Of a stretch of DNA of 64,000 nt, positions 16,733 to 25,600 are shown one piece after another (position 1 is the first letter of the stretch; every line of letters begins with the position of its first letter). The DNA is taken from the NCBI RefSeq assembly GCF_008365405.1, contig NZ_QOKV01000001.1, positions 443,333-507,332 on the forward strand, read 5' to 3'. A model generated the notes under the pieces. That model made no database searches. It had not been told where the DNA came from and worked only from the letters and a program-made list of their open reading frames with translations. This stretch comes from Azospirillum brasilense. GTDB taxonomy: Bacteria; Pseudomonadota; Alphaproteobacteria; Azospirillales; Azospirillaceae. The position numbers and the translations under genes were made by a program.

Positions 16733-16750
16733 GGGCGGCGGAAACGGGCC

Positions 16751-17833
16751 ATGAGCAACACCGAGGAACTGAGCGAAGAAGAACGCCTTGCCGCCGAATG
16801 GGCCGCCCTCGCCGAAGACGGCGGCGACATGGGCGACATGGCGGACATGGGCGGCGGCGGTTCGACCCGCGTCCTGAACCAGGACGAGATCGACAGCCTG
16901 CTCGGCTTCGACCAGGGCGGGGCCGGGGACGGCGACAACTCCGGCATCATGGCGCTGGTCAACTCGGCGCTGGTCAACTACGAACGCCTGCCCATGCTGG
17001 AGGTGGTCTTCGACCGCCTCGTCCGCATGATGTCCACGTCCTTGCGCAACTTCACCTCCGACAACGTCGAGGTCAGCCTCGACCAGATCTCCTCGGTGCG
17101 CTTCGGCGACTATTTGAACTCCATTCCGCTGCCGGCGATGCTGTCCGTCTTCAAGGCGGAGGAGTGGGACAACTACGGCCTGATGGTCGTGGACTCGGCG
17201 CTGATCTACTCCATCGTGGACGTGCTGCTGGGCGGACGGCGCGGCACCGCGGCGATGCGCATCGAAGGCCGTCCCTACACGACCATCGAGCGCAACCTCG
17301 TGGAGCGCATGGTCCATGTGGTGCTGTCCGACCTGTCCGCCGCCTTCGACCCGCTGTCGCCCGTCACCTTCCGCTTCGACCGGTTGGAGACCAACCCGCG
17401 CTTCGCGACCATCGCGCGCCCGGCCAACGCGGCGGTGCTGGTCAAGCTGCGCATCGACATGGAGGATCGCGGCGGCCGCCTGGAGCTGATGATCCCCTAC
17501 GCGACGCTGGAGCCGGTGCGCGAGCTTCTGCTCCAGATGTTCATGGGTGAGAGGTTCGGCCGCGACTCGATCTGGGAAACCCACCTCGCCTCGGAACTGC
17601 TGGTCGCCGACGTGGACATCTCCGCGGTGCTGGACGAGGTGACGATGACCCTGCACGATGTGCTGAACTGGCGCGTCGGCACGCGAATCCTTTTGAACGC
17701 CACGCCGGACGGCACCATCGAGCTGCGCTGCGGCGACGTTTCCATGTTCCAAGGCCGCATGGGCCGCAAGGGCGGGCACATCGCCGTGCGGATCGAGCGG
17801 GAGCTGCCCAAGCAGGAGGTCATGCGGCTATGA
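16751..17833 (+). CDS. fliM: Flagellar motor switch protein FliM
   Basis: FliM forms the C-ring and binds phospho-CheY. The 360-aa protein shows LVNYERLPMLEVVFDRLVRMM and the middle CheC-like domain (GDYLNSIPLPAMLSVFKAEEW, LLGGRRG). The C-terminal SpoA domain follows, starting near GTRILLNATPDG. The CheY-binding peptide NQDEIDSLL is at residues 43-51 rather than at the extreme N terminus, because an acidic Gly/Met-rich stretch (DGGDMGDMADMGGGG) precedes it. It overlaps the next gene by ATGA. Confidence 0.97.
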   Translation: MSNTEELSEEERLAAEWAALAEDGGDMGDMADMGGGGSTRVLNQDEIDSLLGFDQGGAGDGDNSGIMALVNSALVNYERLPMLEVVFDRLVRMMSTSLRNFTSDNVEVSLDQISSVRFGDYLNSIPLPAMLSVFKAEEWDNYGLMVVDSALIYSIVDVLLGGRRGTAAMRIEGRPYTTIERNLVERMVHVVLSDLSAAFDPLSPVTFRFDRLETNPRFATIARPANAAVLVKLRIDMEDRGGRLELMIPYATLEPVRELLLQMFMGERFGRDSIWETHLASELLVADVDISAVLDEVTMTLHDVLNWRVGTRILLNATPDGTIELRCGDVSMFQGRMGRKGGHIAVRIERELPKQEVMRL

Positions 17834-18555
17834 GCCCGACCCTCACGCTCGTCCTCGATCTGGTGATGGTGGGGCTGCTGGCCGCGACCATCGCCTACGC
17901 GATCATCCTCAACCGGCAGATCATCAAGCTGCGCGAGAGCCGCGGCGAGATGGCCGAGTTGGTGCGCGGCCTGAACGAGGCCATGTCGCGCGCCGAAACC
18001 GGCGTGCGCGGTCTGAAGAAGACGGCCCACGAGACCGGCGAAGACCTTCAACGCACGGTCGCCAAGGCGCAGACCCTGCGCGACGAGCTGGAATTCATGA
18101 TCGAGGCCGCCGACGCCATGGCGAACCGGCTGGGCAACGTCGGCGGGGAGCGGCCGAAATCGGGGCCGGCGGTGCGTCCGGCGGCCCGCCCCGGCCTGTC
18201 CACCCGTCCGCCCGTCGCCTCGCGCCCGATCGCGGCCCCGCGCCCGATCGTCGAGGACGATCACGGTCACGGCCATCATGATCACGGCGACCACGATCAC
18301 GACGATCACGATCTGCACGACGACGGTCTCATCGATCACGACGATCACGACGACCTGCCGCCGCTGCGCTCGGCCGCCTTCCGGAACGAGCCGCTGCGCG
18401 CAGATCCCTTGCGCGCCGATCCGATGCGGGCCGATGCGCTGTCGCGCCGCCCGGCACCGGCGCCCGATCCCATCCTGCGCGAGGGCGAGAGCCTGTCCCG
18501 TGCCGAACGTGAACTTCTGCAAGCCATCGAGAACGCCGGCAAGGGGGTCGGATGA
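17830..18555 (+). CDS. DUF6468-like flagellar-operon membrane protein with His/Asp-rich segment
   Basis: The 241-aa protein has an N-terminal membrane segment (LDLVMVGLLAATIAYAIILN, residues 9-28). A coiled-coil region follows to about residue 100 (ESRGEMAELVRGLNEAMSRAE, ELEFMIEAADAMANRL), then a Pro-rich linker. Residues 143-175 carry 11 His and 15 Asp in 33 positions, a likely metal-binding stretch. Three LRADP-like repeats follow. Proteins of this type sit between fliM and motE in related alphaproteobacteria; their role is unknown. ATGA overlaps on both sides show tight coupling. Confidence 0.75.
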   Translation: MSPTLTLVLDLVMVGLLAATIAYAIILNRQIIKLRESRGEMAELVRGLNEAMSRAETGVRGLKKTAHETGEDLQRTVAKAQTLRDELEFMIEAADAMANRLGNVGGERPKSGPAVRPAARPGLSTRPPVASRPIAAPRPIVEDDHGHGHHDHGDHDHDDHDLHDDGLIDHDDHDDLPPLRSAAFRNEPLRADPLRADPMRADALSRRPAPAPDPILREGESLSRAERELLQAIENAGKGVG

Positions 18556-19508
18556 GCGACGCCACCACCACCGCAAAGGGCGCGGCCGCCGCAACGGGCG
18601 GGGAGCCCAAGGTCGTGATCCGCCCAGCCGGGGCCACCCCGACCGGCGTACGCACCAGCCCGAGCGTTGCCGGCCAACCGCCGGCCCAGGGTGCCGCGCA
18701 ACCCGCCGTACAAGCCGCGGCCAAAGCGAAGCCGAAGGCCAAGCTGAAGCCCAAGGCCAAGCGCAAGCCCGCCGTTCCGCGCCGCCCGCTGTCGGAGCGC
18801 ATGCGCGAGAAGATGAAGGCGTGGCGGTTCCGAATCCTGCCGCTGACCATCTTCGTCGCCGTCCTGATGCTGGGGGTGCGCGTCGGCGACCTGTGGCGGA
18901 TCACCACGCGCGACGCCCGCCTGCCGGAGTTCCCGGCGACCCTGGCGCAGGGACAGAGCGCCGTTCCGGCCCCGCCGATGCAACTCGCCGCCAACGGCGC
19001 CAAGCCCTCGTCCGAACCGGCTCCGGCCCAGGGCGGGTCCAGCAACGGCGCGCCGCCCAACCCGACGCCGCCGGACAACGCCGCCCTCGGCCCGGTGAAG
19101 AACGAGGAGCTACTCCAGCACTTCGCCGAGCGCCGCGCCGAGATCGAGCGCCGCACCAAGGAGCTGGAGCAGCGCGAGGCCCTGCTGACCGCCGCCGAGA
19201 AGCGCATCGATCAGAAGGTGCAGGAGATGGACAAGGTCCGCACCGACATTCAGAAGCTGATGCGCCAGGGCGACGAGAAGCAGACCGCCCAGCTCGAGAG
19301 CCTCGTGAAGATCTACGAGACGATGAAGCCCAAGGAGGCCGCCCGCATCTTCGAGGAGCTGGACATGCCGGTCCTGCTGGGGGTGGTGGAGAAGATGAAG
19401 GAAACCAAGACGGCGCCGATCCTGGCCGCGATGGACCCGCTGAAGGCCAAGGAGCTGACCTCCGCGCTCATCGAGCGGCGCGGTGTGCCCGCGGCACCGA
19501 GGAACTGA
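18552..19508 (+). CDS. motE: MotE family flagellar motility chaperone
   Basis: MotE in Sinorhizobium is a periplasmic chaperone for the motor protein MotC; the family shares an MgtE-N-like domain. The 318-aa protein has a basic, Ala/Lys-rich N terminus (AKPKAKLKPKAKRKPAVPRR) and one membrane segment (FRILPLTIFVAVLMLGVRVG, about residues 96-115). After a Pro-rich linker comes a coiled coil (RRAEIERRTKELEQREALL) and the MgtE-like end ETMKPKEAARIFEELDMPVLLGVVEKM...ILAAMDPLKAKELT. No motC gene is in the window. Confidence 0.82.
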   Translation: MSDATTTAKGAAAATGGEPKVVIRPAGATPTGVRTSPSVAGQPPAQGAAQPAVQAAAKAKPKAKLKPKAKRKPAVPRRPLSERMREKMKAWRFRILPLTIFVAVLMLGVRVGDLWRITTRDARLPEFPATLAQGQSAVPAPPMQLAANGAKPSSEPAPAQGGSSNGAPPNPTPPDNAALGPVKNEELLQHFAERRAEIERRTKELEQREALLTAAEKRIDQKVQEMDKVRTDIQKLMRQGDEKQTAQLESLVKIYETMKPKEAARIFEELDMPVLLGVVEKMKETKTAPILAAMDPLKAKELTSALIERRGVPAAPRN

Positions 19509-19536
19509 ATACGCTCTTTGGTTGAGGTGGCGGGAA

Positions 19537-19570
19537 GGCGGGTATGACTGTGCGGTTGGCCATACCCGCC
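19537..19570 (+). terminator. Hairpin after motE
   Basis: GGCGGGTATG and CATACCCGCC form a perfect 10-bp stem with a 14-nt loop, starting 28 nt after the motE stop. There is no T-run. It separates the flagellar operon from the KGG-repeat gene. Confidence 0.5.
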
Positions 19571-19710
19571 GCCGCCGGCGCATCTACTGAATATACGTAC
19601 ACGTACTGTCAGGATGGTAGAAGGCCTGCAACGGTCGGCTTCGGTTCATGTTGGCTCCGGCGTGTTCGGGCAACGCAAGTTTGCCCAACAACAAGAAGGA
19701 AGGAGACAAG

Positions 19711-20049
19711 ATGAACGACCAGAACCAGGGCCGTAGCTCGGGTGGTCAGCACTCCGGCGGCAACTTCAAGAACGATCCGGAACGTGCGGCTGAAGCCGGC
19801 CACAAGGGCGGCCAGGTTTCCGGCGGCAACTTCAAGAACGACCCGGAGCGCGCCTCCGAAGCCGGCCACAAGGGTGGTCAGGCGTCCGGCGGCAACTTCA
19901 AGAATGATCCGGAGCGTGCGTCGGAAGCCGGCCACAAGGGTGGTCAGGCGTCCGGCGGCAACTTCAAGAACGATCCGGAACGTGCATCGGAAGCGGGCCG
20001 CAAGGGCGGCGAACACAGCCATGGTGGCGGGCGGAGCAGCGGCAGCTGA
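19711..20049 (+). CDS. KGG-repeat general stress protein
   Basis: The 112-aa hydrophilic protein consists of four 22-residue repeats of the form SGGNFKNDPERASEAGHKGG, preceded by NDQNQGRSSGGQH and followed by a Gly/Ser/His tail. This is the KGG stress-protein motif family (GsiB/YciG/ConB-like), which in other bacteria is induced by general stress, desiccation or acid and is thought to be largely disordered. AGGAAGGAG precedes the ATG. It is flanked by hairpins on both sides, so it is a one-gene unit inserted between motE and cheZ. I looked for, but did not find, a general-stress (EcfG) promoter. Confidence 0.92.
   Translation: MNDQNQGRSSGGQHSGGNFKNDPERAAEAGHKGGQVSGGNFKNDPERASEAGHKGGQASGGNFKNDPERASEAGHKGGQASGGNFKNDPERASEAGRKGGEHSHGGGRSSGS
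19753..20016 (+). repeat. Four tandem 66-bp coding repeats in the KGG gene
   Basis: Four in-frame copies with a 66-bp period start at 19753, 19819, 19885 and 19951. Copies 2 to 4 are nearly identical at DNA level, suggesting recent unit duplication. Copy number could vary between strains. Confidence 0.9.
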
Positions 20050-20140
20050 CCGCCGGGACTGTTTTACCGGAACGTTTCACCCCTGACTGTTTCATTGGCG
20101 CACCAGCCTGACGGAACAGTCGCACGGTGCAACGGTGAAG

Positions 20141-20166
20141 AAGGGCCGCCCCCAAGGCGGCCCTTT
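20141..20166 (+). terminator. Terminator of the KGG gene
   Basis: AAGGGCCGCC and GGCGGCCCTT pair perfectly (10 bp) around CCCAA, followed by TGTTCGTTT. It lies 91 nt after the stop. The right arm and tail closely resemble the tRNA-Lys terminator at 1029-1065. Confidence 0.8.
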
Positions 20167-20510
20167 GTTCGTTTGCGGACTCGGATTGAAACAAATTGCC
20201 GCAGCTCTCTTTAAAGTTCGACAATGGCAAGCGTTGGTCGAAGGCGCGCGGGCGCAGAACAACGCTTCCGCTTTCCTTCCGGTTGGGCGATTCCGTCCCG
20301 TCTTTGCGTTGCGACGTTTCAGGCGCTTAACGGCGTGTTAACCGAGCGAAACTAGGGTTGGAAAGGCTGACGAGGCTCCGAGTCGGCGGCGGCCGTGCGA
20401 GGACGCGAGGTTGGGTCGAACCCGCTTCCGGCGTCTGCGTCCGGGCCGGCCGACGCACCCGATCGCACGCAGGCCGGACAAGACCACGGAACGCTCACAT
20501 CGGAACGCAC
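20167..20510. other. Upstream region of cheZ operon
   Basis: Apart from the CtrA promoter at 20327-20358 I see no gene. The left part is relatively AT-rich (CTCTTTAAAGTTCG near 20208). The predicted cheZ leader is long, about 145 nt, and contains Arg-rich open frame without coding character. Confidence 0.35.
20327..20358 (+). promoter_or_regulatory. Perfect CtrA box and -10 element of the cheZ-motB operon
   Basis: The sequence is TTAA-CGGCGTG-TTAA, an exact match to the CtrA consensus TTAA-N7-TTAA, followed after 11 nt by TAGGGT. The box spans the place of the -35 element, as in CtrA-activated promoters of Caulobacter. This is the best CtrA site in the window. Confidence 0.78.
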
Positions 20511-21227
20511 ATGGCCCCGCCCGTTTCCCCCTTGCTCGCCGACCAGAAGCTCCTGCGCCAGCAGCTCGACGCCGCCCATGCGGAAGCGGCCCAGCCGCTG
20601 AGCCGCGAGGAGGTGACGGACATCGTCCGCTCCATCCTCGGCAGCATGGACGGCGACATTTCCGCCACCGACCTGCGCCTGTACAAGGAGGTGGTGGATC
20701 TCGCACGCTTCATCGAGAGCGCCAAGCATGAGCTGGCGGCGCTCCAGCCCGCGGAAATCCGCGACCAGCACATCCCCAACGCCACCGATGAGCTGGACGC
20801 CGTCGTCGGCGCCACGGAGCAGGCGACCTTCGCCATCTTCGACGCCTGCGACGTCATCACCGGCATTTCCGGCCAGATCGACCCGGAGAACTCCGCGAAG
20901 CTGACCGAGCAGGTGACCAAGATCTTCGAGGCCTGCAACTTCCAGGACATCACCGGCCAGCGCATTTCCAAGGTCGTGCGCACGCTGAAGCACATCGAAT
21001 CGAAGGTGGACATGATCGTCGCGGCCTTCGGCGACGAAGTCCGGCAGAACCACACCCGCCCCGCCGCCGCGGTCGCCGCGGCCGAGGTTCACACCGATTC
21101 GTCGCCGAACTTCGCCACCGACCGTCCGGCGGACGATCCCGAGGCCGGGCTGCTGCACGGGCCGCAGATGACCAGCGCCGCCATGGACCAGGACGAGATC
21201 GACCGTCTGCTGGCGAGCTTCGACTAA
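20511..21227 (+). CDS. cheZ: Chemotaxis phosphatase CheZ
   Basis: CheZ dephosphorylates CheY-P. The 238-aa protein shows the catalytic motif FQDITGQRISKVV, with Asp146 and Gln150 matching the Asp/Gln pair of E. coli CheZ. A long helical hairpin precedes it (LRLYKEVVDLARFIESAKHE). The C terminus ends in MDQDEIDRLLASFD, a CheY-docking tail that strikingly resembles the FliM peptide NQDEIDSLL. The ATG at 20511 has only a weak CGGAA upstream; no better start is visible. It heads the operon with two MotB-like genes. Confidence 0.92.
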   Translation: MAPPVSPLLADQKLLRQQLDAAHAEAAQPLSREEVTDIVRSILGSMDGDISATDLRLYKEVVDLARFIESAKHELAALQPAEIRDQHIPNATDELDAVVGATEQATFAIFDACDVITGISGQIDPENSAKLTEQVTKIFEACNFQDITGQRISKVVRTLKHIESKVDMIVAAFGDEVRQNHTRPAAAVAAAEVHTDSSPNFATDRPADDPEAGLLHGPQMTSAAMDQDEIDRLLASFD

Positions 21228-21231
21228 TCCC

Positions 21232-21918
21232 ATGGCTGCGCCCGGCCACAGGAAGCCGGACCTGTCGGGCAGCCGGCCGAACCCGAACAACGGAAGCGTC
21301 GTGCTTCTGCTGTCGCTGTTCCTGCTGCTGCTCGTCTTCTTCATCGTTCTGAACGCCCAGTCCGTGCAGACCGCCCAGCGGGTGCGCACGGTTCTGGTGT
21401 CGCTGGAGCGCAGCTTCCCCGCCTTCTACATCGACCCCCGCCTGCGCGAACCGGCGGACCCGCTGGCCTCGCGCGCCGGCACCGTCTTCGCCGTGCAGCG
21501 GCTGGACGGTCTGGGCAATCTGTTCGCCACCGCCATCGCCGTGGCGAAGGTGGACAGCGTCACGCCGGGTCGCCTGCTGGAGGTGCGCCTGCCCGCCGAC
21601 GAGCTGTTCCTGCCCGGCACGGCCGACTTGCGCCCGGATCGCATCGGCCTGATCGACCGGGTGGCCGACGCGCTGCTGCAGAACCGTCCCGGCGAGCGGA
21701 TCGAGCTGGACGCGCTTTTGTCCATCGGCCCGGCGGGCGGACCCAGCCAGCCGCCCGGCCCGGTGGTGCGGGCCGGCGCGCTGGCCCGGCTGCTGATCGC
21801 CGATGGGGCGCCGGCGGACGCGGTGACGGTGGGCATCGAGCGCGGCGCGCCGGGGGCCGTCCGCCTGCTGTTCAGCCTGCGCGCCATGGACGATCTGCCG
21901 GGGGGAGGGCGCCGATGA
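21232..21918 (+). CDS. Membrane protein related to MotB, lacking the motor Asp
   Basis: The 228-aa protein has one N-terminal membrane segment (SVVLLLSLFLLLLVFFIVLN, residues 22-41) and a periplasmic part with a weak OmpA-like pattern (RLDGLGNLFATAI, ADELFLPGTADLRPDRIGLIDRVADALL, IELDALLSIG). Unlike stator MotB, the membrane segment has no Asp, so it cannot be a normal proton-conducting subunit. It lies 4 nt after cheZ and overlaps the genuine MotB-like gene by ATGA, so the two products may work together. Confidence 0.7.
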   Translation: MAAPGHRKPDLSGSRPNPNNGSVVLLLSLFLLLLVFFIVLNAQSVQTAQRVRTVLVSLERSFPAFYIDPRLREPADPLASRAGTVFAVQRLDGLGNLFATAIAVAKVDSVTPGRLLEVRLPADELFLPGTADLRPDRIGLIDRVADALLQNRPGERIELDALLSIGPAGGPSQPPGPVVRAGALARLLIADGAPADAVTVGIERGAPGAVRLLFSLRAMDDLPGGGRR

Positions 21919-22652
21919 TCCGCCTCCCCAAGCTGCCCAAGGCCGAGGACAAGAGCGGCGGCCACAACCGGACGATCTGGCTGATCAGCTTCACCGACCT
22001 GATGTCGCTGCTGCTCGCCTTCTTCGTTCTGATGTATTCGATGAGCGAGCCGGAGGCGCAGCGCTGGACCGGGCTGGTCAAGTCGCTGTCGTCGGCCCGC
22101 TCCACCGCGGTGACGCCCTCCGCAACGCCGCCCGAGCCGAAGGCCGCTTTCAACGCCGCCACGGTGGAGTCATATTCGGCGATCAACCTGGATTATCTCA
22201 GCGCCCTGCTTCGTACCCAGACCGCGGCCAACGAGGATCTGGCGGCGGTGGAGGTGCGGCGGGAGGACGACCGCGTGGTGATCGGCCTGCCGGCCCATGT
22301 GATGTTCGATCCGACCGGCGGCAGCTTCACCGACCAGGGGCGGCGCGTGCTGTATCTGCTGGGCGCGGCGGTGGGCCGGATCGGCAACCGGATCGAGGTG
22401 GTCGGCCACGCCGAGCGGGAGGACCAGTCCGCGGGGCTGGCCTGGGAACGCGCCCTGACGCGCGCGGTTGCCGTTGCGGCGCTGCTGCGCGAGACGGGCT
22501 ACAAGCGCGACCTCGTGGCGCGCAGCCTGATGAGCGAAGCGCCCGGCATCGATCCGGTGCCCGGCGGGGCGCGGGTCGATGTGGTGGTGCGCGAGGAGAC
22601 GGCGGGGCCGCCCGTGTCCGGGGCGGCCACCGATGCGGAGCCGGAGGAGTGA
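21915..22652 (+). CDS. MotB-like flagellar stator protein
   Basis: The 245-aa protein has the MotB signature WLISFTDLMSLLLAFFVLMYSMS, with Asp28 in the position of the ion-conducting Asp32 of E. coli MotB. The OmpA-like peptidoglycan-binding domain lies at about 100-225 (HVMFDPTGGSFTDQGRRVL, IEVVGHAERED, RALTRAVAVAALLRETGY). The motif is degenerate in the usual NR..RA positions. No motA gene is nearby. It could be a second stator or an accessory element; I therefore give no gene symbol. Confidence 0.78.
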   Translation: MIRLPKLPKAEDKSGGHNRTIWLISFTDLMSLLLAFFVLMYSMSEPEAQRWTGLVKSLSSARSTAVTPSATPPEPKAAFNAATVESYSAINLDYLSALLRTQTAANEDLAAVEVRREDDRVVIGLPAHVMFDPTGGSFTDQGRRVLYLLGAAVGRIGNRIEVVGHAEREDQSAGLAWERALTRAVAVAALLRETGYKRDLVARSLMSEAPGIDPVPGGARVDVVVREETAGPPVSGAATDAEPEE

Positions 22653-22657
22653 AACGG

Positions 22658-25600
22658 ATGGGGCGGGGCAGGGCATATCGGCGCTGGCTGAGCGGCTTCG
22701 TGGCCGCCACGGCTCTGCTCGCCGCCCAGGTCGCCGTCTCGCCCGCTGCCTGGGCCGTCGACGTTCCGGTGCGCGCCGCCACCCACAAGACCTTCGGGCG
22801 CATGGTTTTCGACTGGCCGCGCCAGACCGGCTACAGCGCGTCGGTGGAGGGCAACACGCTGATCGTCCGCTTCGACGAGCCGATCAACGCGGCGCTGGAC
22901 CGTGCGGTGTCGGCCTTGCCCGGCTATCTGTCCGGGGTGAGGATCGGCGGCGACGGCAAGACGGTGACCTTCGACCTGAAGCGGCCGGTGACGGTGAAGA
23001 GCTTCCGCAACGGCAACGCCGTGGCGCTCGACCTGACCCCCGCCGCGGAGGCGCCGGCCCAGGCCCAGGCCCAGGCCCAGAGCCAGACGCCAACCCAACC
23101 CCCCGCTCCAGCCGCTAAGGCCGAGACACCGGCCGCACCCGCTCCGGCGCGTTCCGCAGGGCGGGTGACGGTCAGCGCGGCCGATACGCCGGAACAAAGC
23201 CGCCTGTCCTTCACCTGGCCGGAGGGCGCCAACTACACGCTGCGCCGCGACGGCGCGTCGGCTACGCTGCTGTTCGACCGCAACGGCACCGCCGATCTGG
23301 CGCCCGTGGCCAGGACGGCGCTGCGCAACATCCAGAATGTCGAGCAGTTCCGGCAGGCCAACGGCGCGCTGGCCGTCACCTTCGCCGTGCCGCAGGACGC
23401 CGAGGTCAAGGACAGCAAGTCGGGCCGCTCCGTGGTGATCGACGTGCAGAATCCAGGCACGCGCGCCGGTCTGCCGACGAGCGATGCGGCGAGTGCGCCG
23501 CCACCCGGCGCCACCACGACCACCGTGCGTCCGCCCTCCGCCGAAGCCGCAGCGCCACCGCCTGCGGCAACACCCCCGGCCGCCGCCAAGCCGGTTGCGG
23601 CGCCGCCCCCGGCGAAGGAGGTCGCGGCCGCGCCCGCGAAGCCCGAAACCGCCAAAGCCGACGCCGCCAAACCCGATCCGGCGAAAGCCGAGCCGCAGGG
23701 GCCGACCCTGGTCTTCGACGCGGGTGGCCCGGCGTCCATCGCGGTCTACCCGCGCGCCGGGCATCTCTACATCGTGTTCGACAAGCCCCTGCCCATCGGC
23801 GCCGGTAAGGCCATCGGTGGCGGAGCCGGAACGGTCGGCGCGATCGAGCCGGTTCCGGCCACCGGGGGGAGCGCCTTCCGCACCCGGATCGGTCCGCTGG
23901 TCTGGCCGAAGATCGAACGGCAGGGGACGAGCTGGAAGATCACGCCGACCAGCCGCCTGACCGGCACGCCGCCCTTCGAGCTGAAGATCGATCCGGAACC
24001 GGATTTCCTGTTGGGCGCCCGTCTGCTGGTGCGCGCCGCGGACGCGGCGACCGTGGTGACGCTGTCCGACCCCGACGTCGGCGACCGTCTCCAGATCGTT
24101 CCGCTGCCGGTTCCCGGCAACGCCGTTCCCGAATCGCACCGCTACGCCGACCTGGAACTCCTGCCCAGCTATCAGGGCGTCGTCGTGCGGCCGATCGCCG
24201 ACGCCGTCACCGTGCGTCCGGTCAAGGAGGGGGTGGAGGTGACCGCGGCCGGGGGCCTCCACCTGTCGCCCATGGCCGACGCCGGAAGCCGCCCGGCCGC
24301 ATCGCAGACGGCGTCGCTTCCGCCGAAGCCGTCCCCTGGCGGCGCGTCCAACACGCTGACTCCGCCCACCGATCCGAAGCCGGTGCCGTCCGGACGCCGC
24401 CTGTTCGATCTGCCGGCCTGGAAGAAGGGCGACCTCGACCATTACACCGAGGCGCGGCAGAACCTTCAGCTCAACATCGTCAACGCGCCGGATTCCGAAC
24501 GGCCCCGCGCCCAGCTCGACCTCGCCCGTTTTTATCTGGCGAACGGCTTCGGGCAGGAGGCCATCGGCATGATGGACGTGCTGCAGGAGGCCCAGCCCGA
24601 CCTGGAAGGCTGGCCGGAATTCCGCGCGCTGCGCGGGGCCGCGCGGTTCCTGGCGGGAAACACCGACGCCGCGGCGGAGGATTTCGCCCACCCGAATCTC
24701 GCCAACAACGGCGAGGCCGCGCTGTGGCGCGCCGCCATCGCGGCGGACCGCAACGATTGGCCCGCGGCCCAGGCCGGTTTCAAGGCGGCGGCGCCGATCC
24801 TGAATTCCTACCCCGACCCGATCCTGACCAAGCTGGCAGCCCGCGCCGCCGAGGCCGCGCTGAAGACCGGCGACGCACCCTTCGCCAAGCGGCTGCTCGA
24901 CCGCATCGTCGAGCGCGGCGGCACGGATGCGGAGGAGCGGCCCGACGTCCAGTATCTCCGCGGCCTCTATTACGCCCAGGCCAACGAGCCGGAGCGGGCG
25001 CTGGAGCAGCTGACCGCCTCCTACAACAGCCTCGACCGTTATTACCGGGCCAAGGCCGGGCTGGCGCTGGTGAACCTGCAACTGGCCGAAGGCCGCATGT
25101 CACCGCCCGCGGCGGCGGAGCAACTGGCCGGCCTGACCTTCACGTGGCGCGGCGACGAGCTGGAAATGCAGATCCGCCAGCGCATGGGCGAGGTGCTGAT
25201 CGCCGCCGGCCAGTACGCCGATGGCTTCAACGCCATGAAGGATACCGCCGCCCTGGTCGCCGACACCCCACGGGCGGAGGAGATCACCCGCGAGATGTCG
25301 CGCATCTTCGCCGACCTTTACAAGGACGGGGCACAGAAGCTGCCGACGATCGAGGCGCTCCAGCTCTACGACCAGTTCCGTGAGCTGACTCCGGTGGGAG
25401 AGGCGGGCGACGAGGTGATCCGGCAGCTTGCCGAACGGCTGATCTCCGTGGATCTGCTGAACCGTGCCGCCGACCTGTTGCAGCATCAGGTGGAATACCG
25501 CCTGTCCGGCGAGGACAAGGCGCAGGTTGGCACCCGGCTCGCCTCCGTCCGCCTGCTCGACAACAAGCCGGAGGACGCGCTGCGCGCGCTGGAGCTGTCC

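Noticed and set aside
12520..17779. Long open frames antisense to flgH, flgA and fliM
   Set aside because: The same explanation applies; the real genes on the other strand are unambiguous.
19501..19530. GGAAC...GGTT upstream of the KGG gene as an EcfG general-stress promoter
   Set aside because: The spacing is 14 nt instead of 16-17, it overlaps the motE stop, and a hairpin separates it from the gene.
19753..20016. Tandem repeats considered as a CRISPR array
   Set aside because: The 66-bp units are in-frame coding repeats without spacers.
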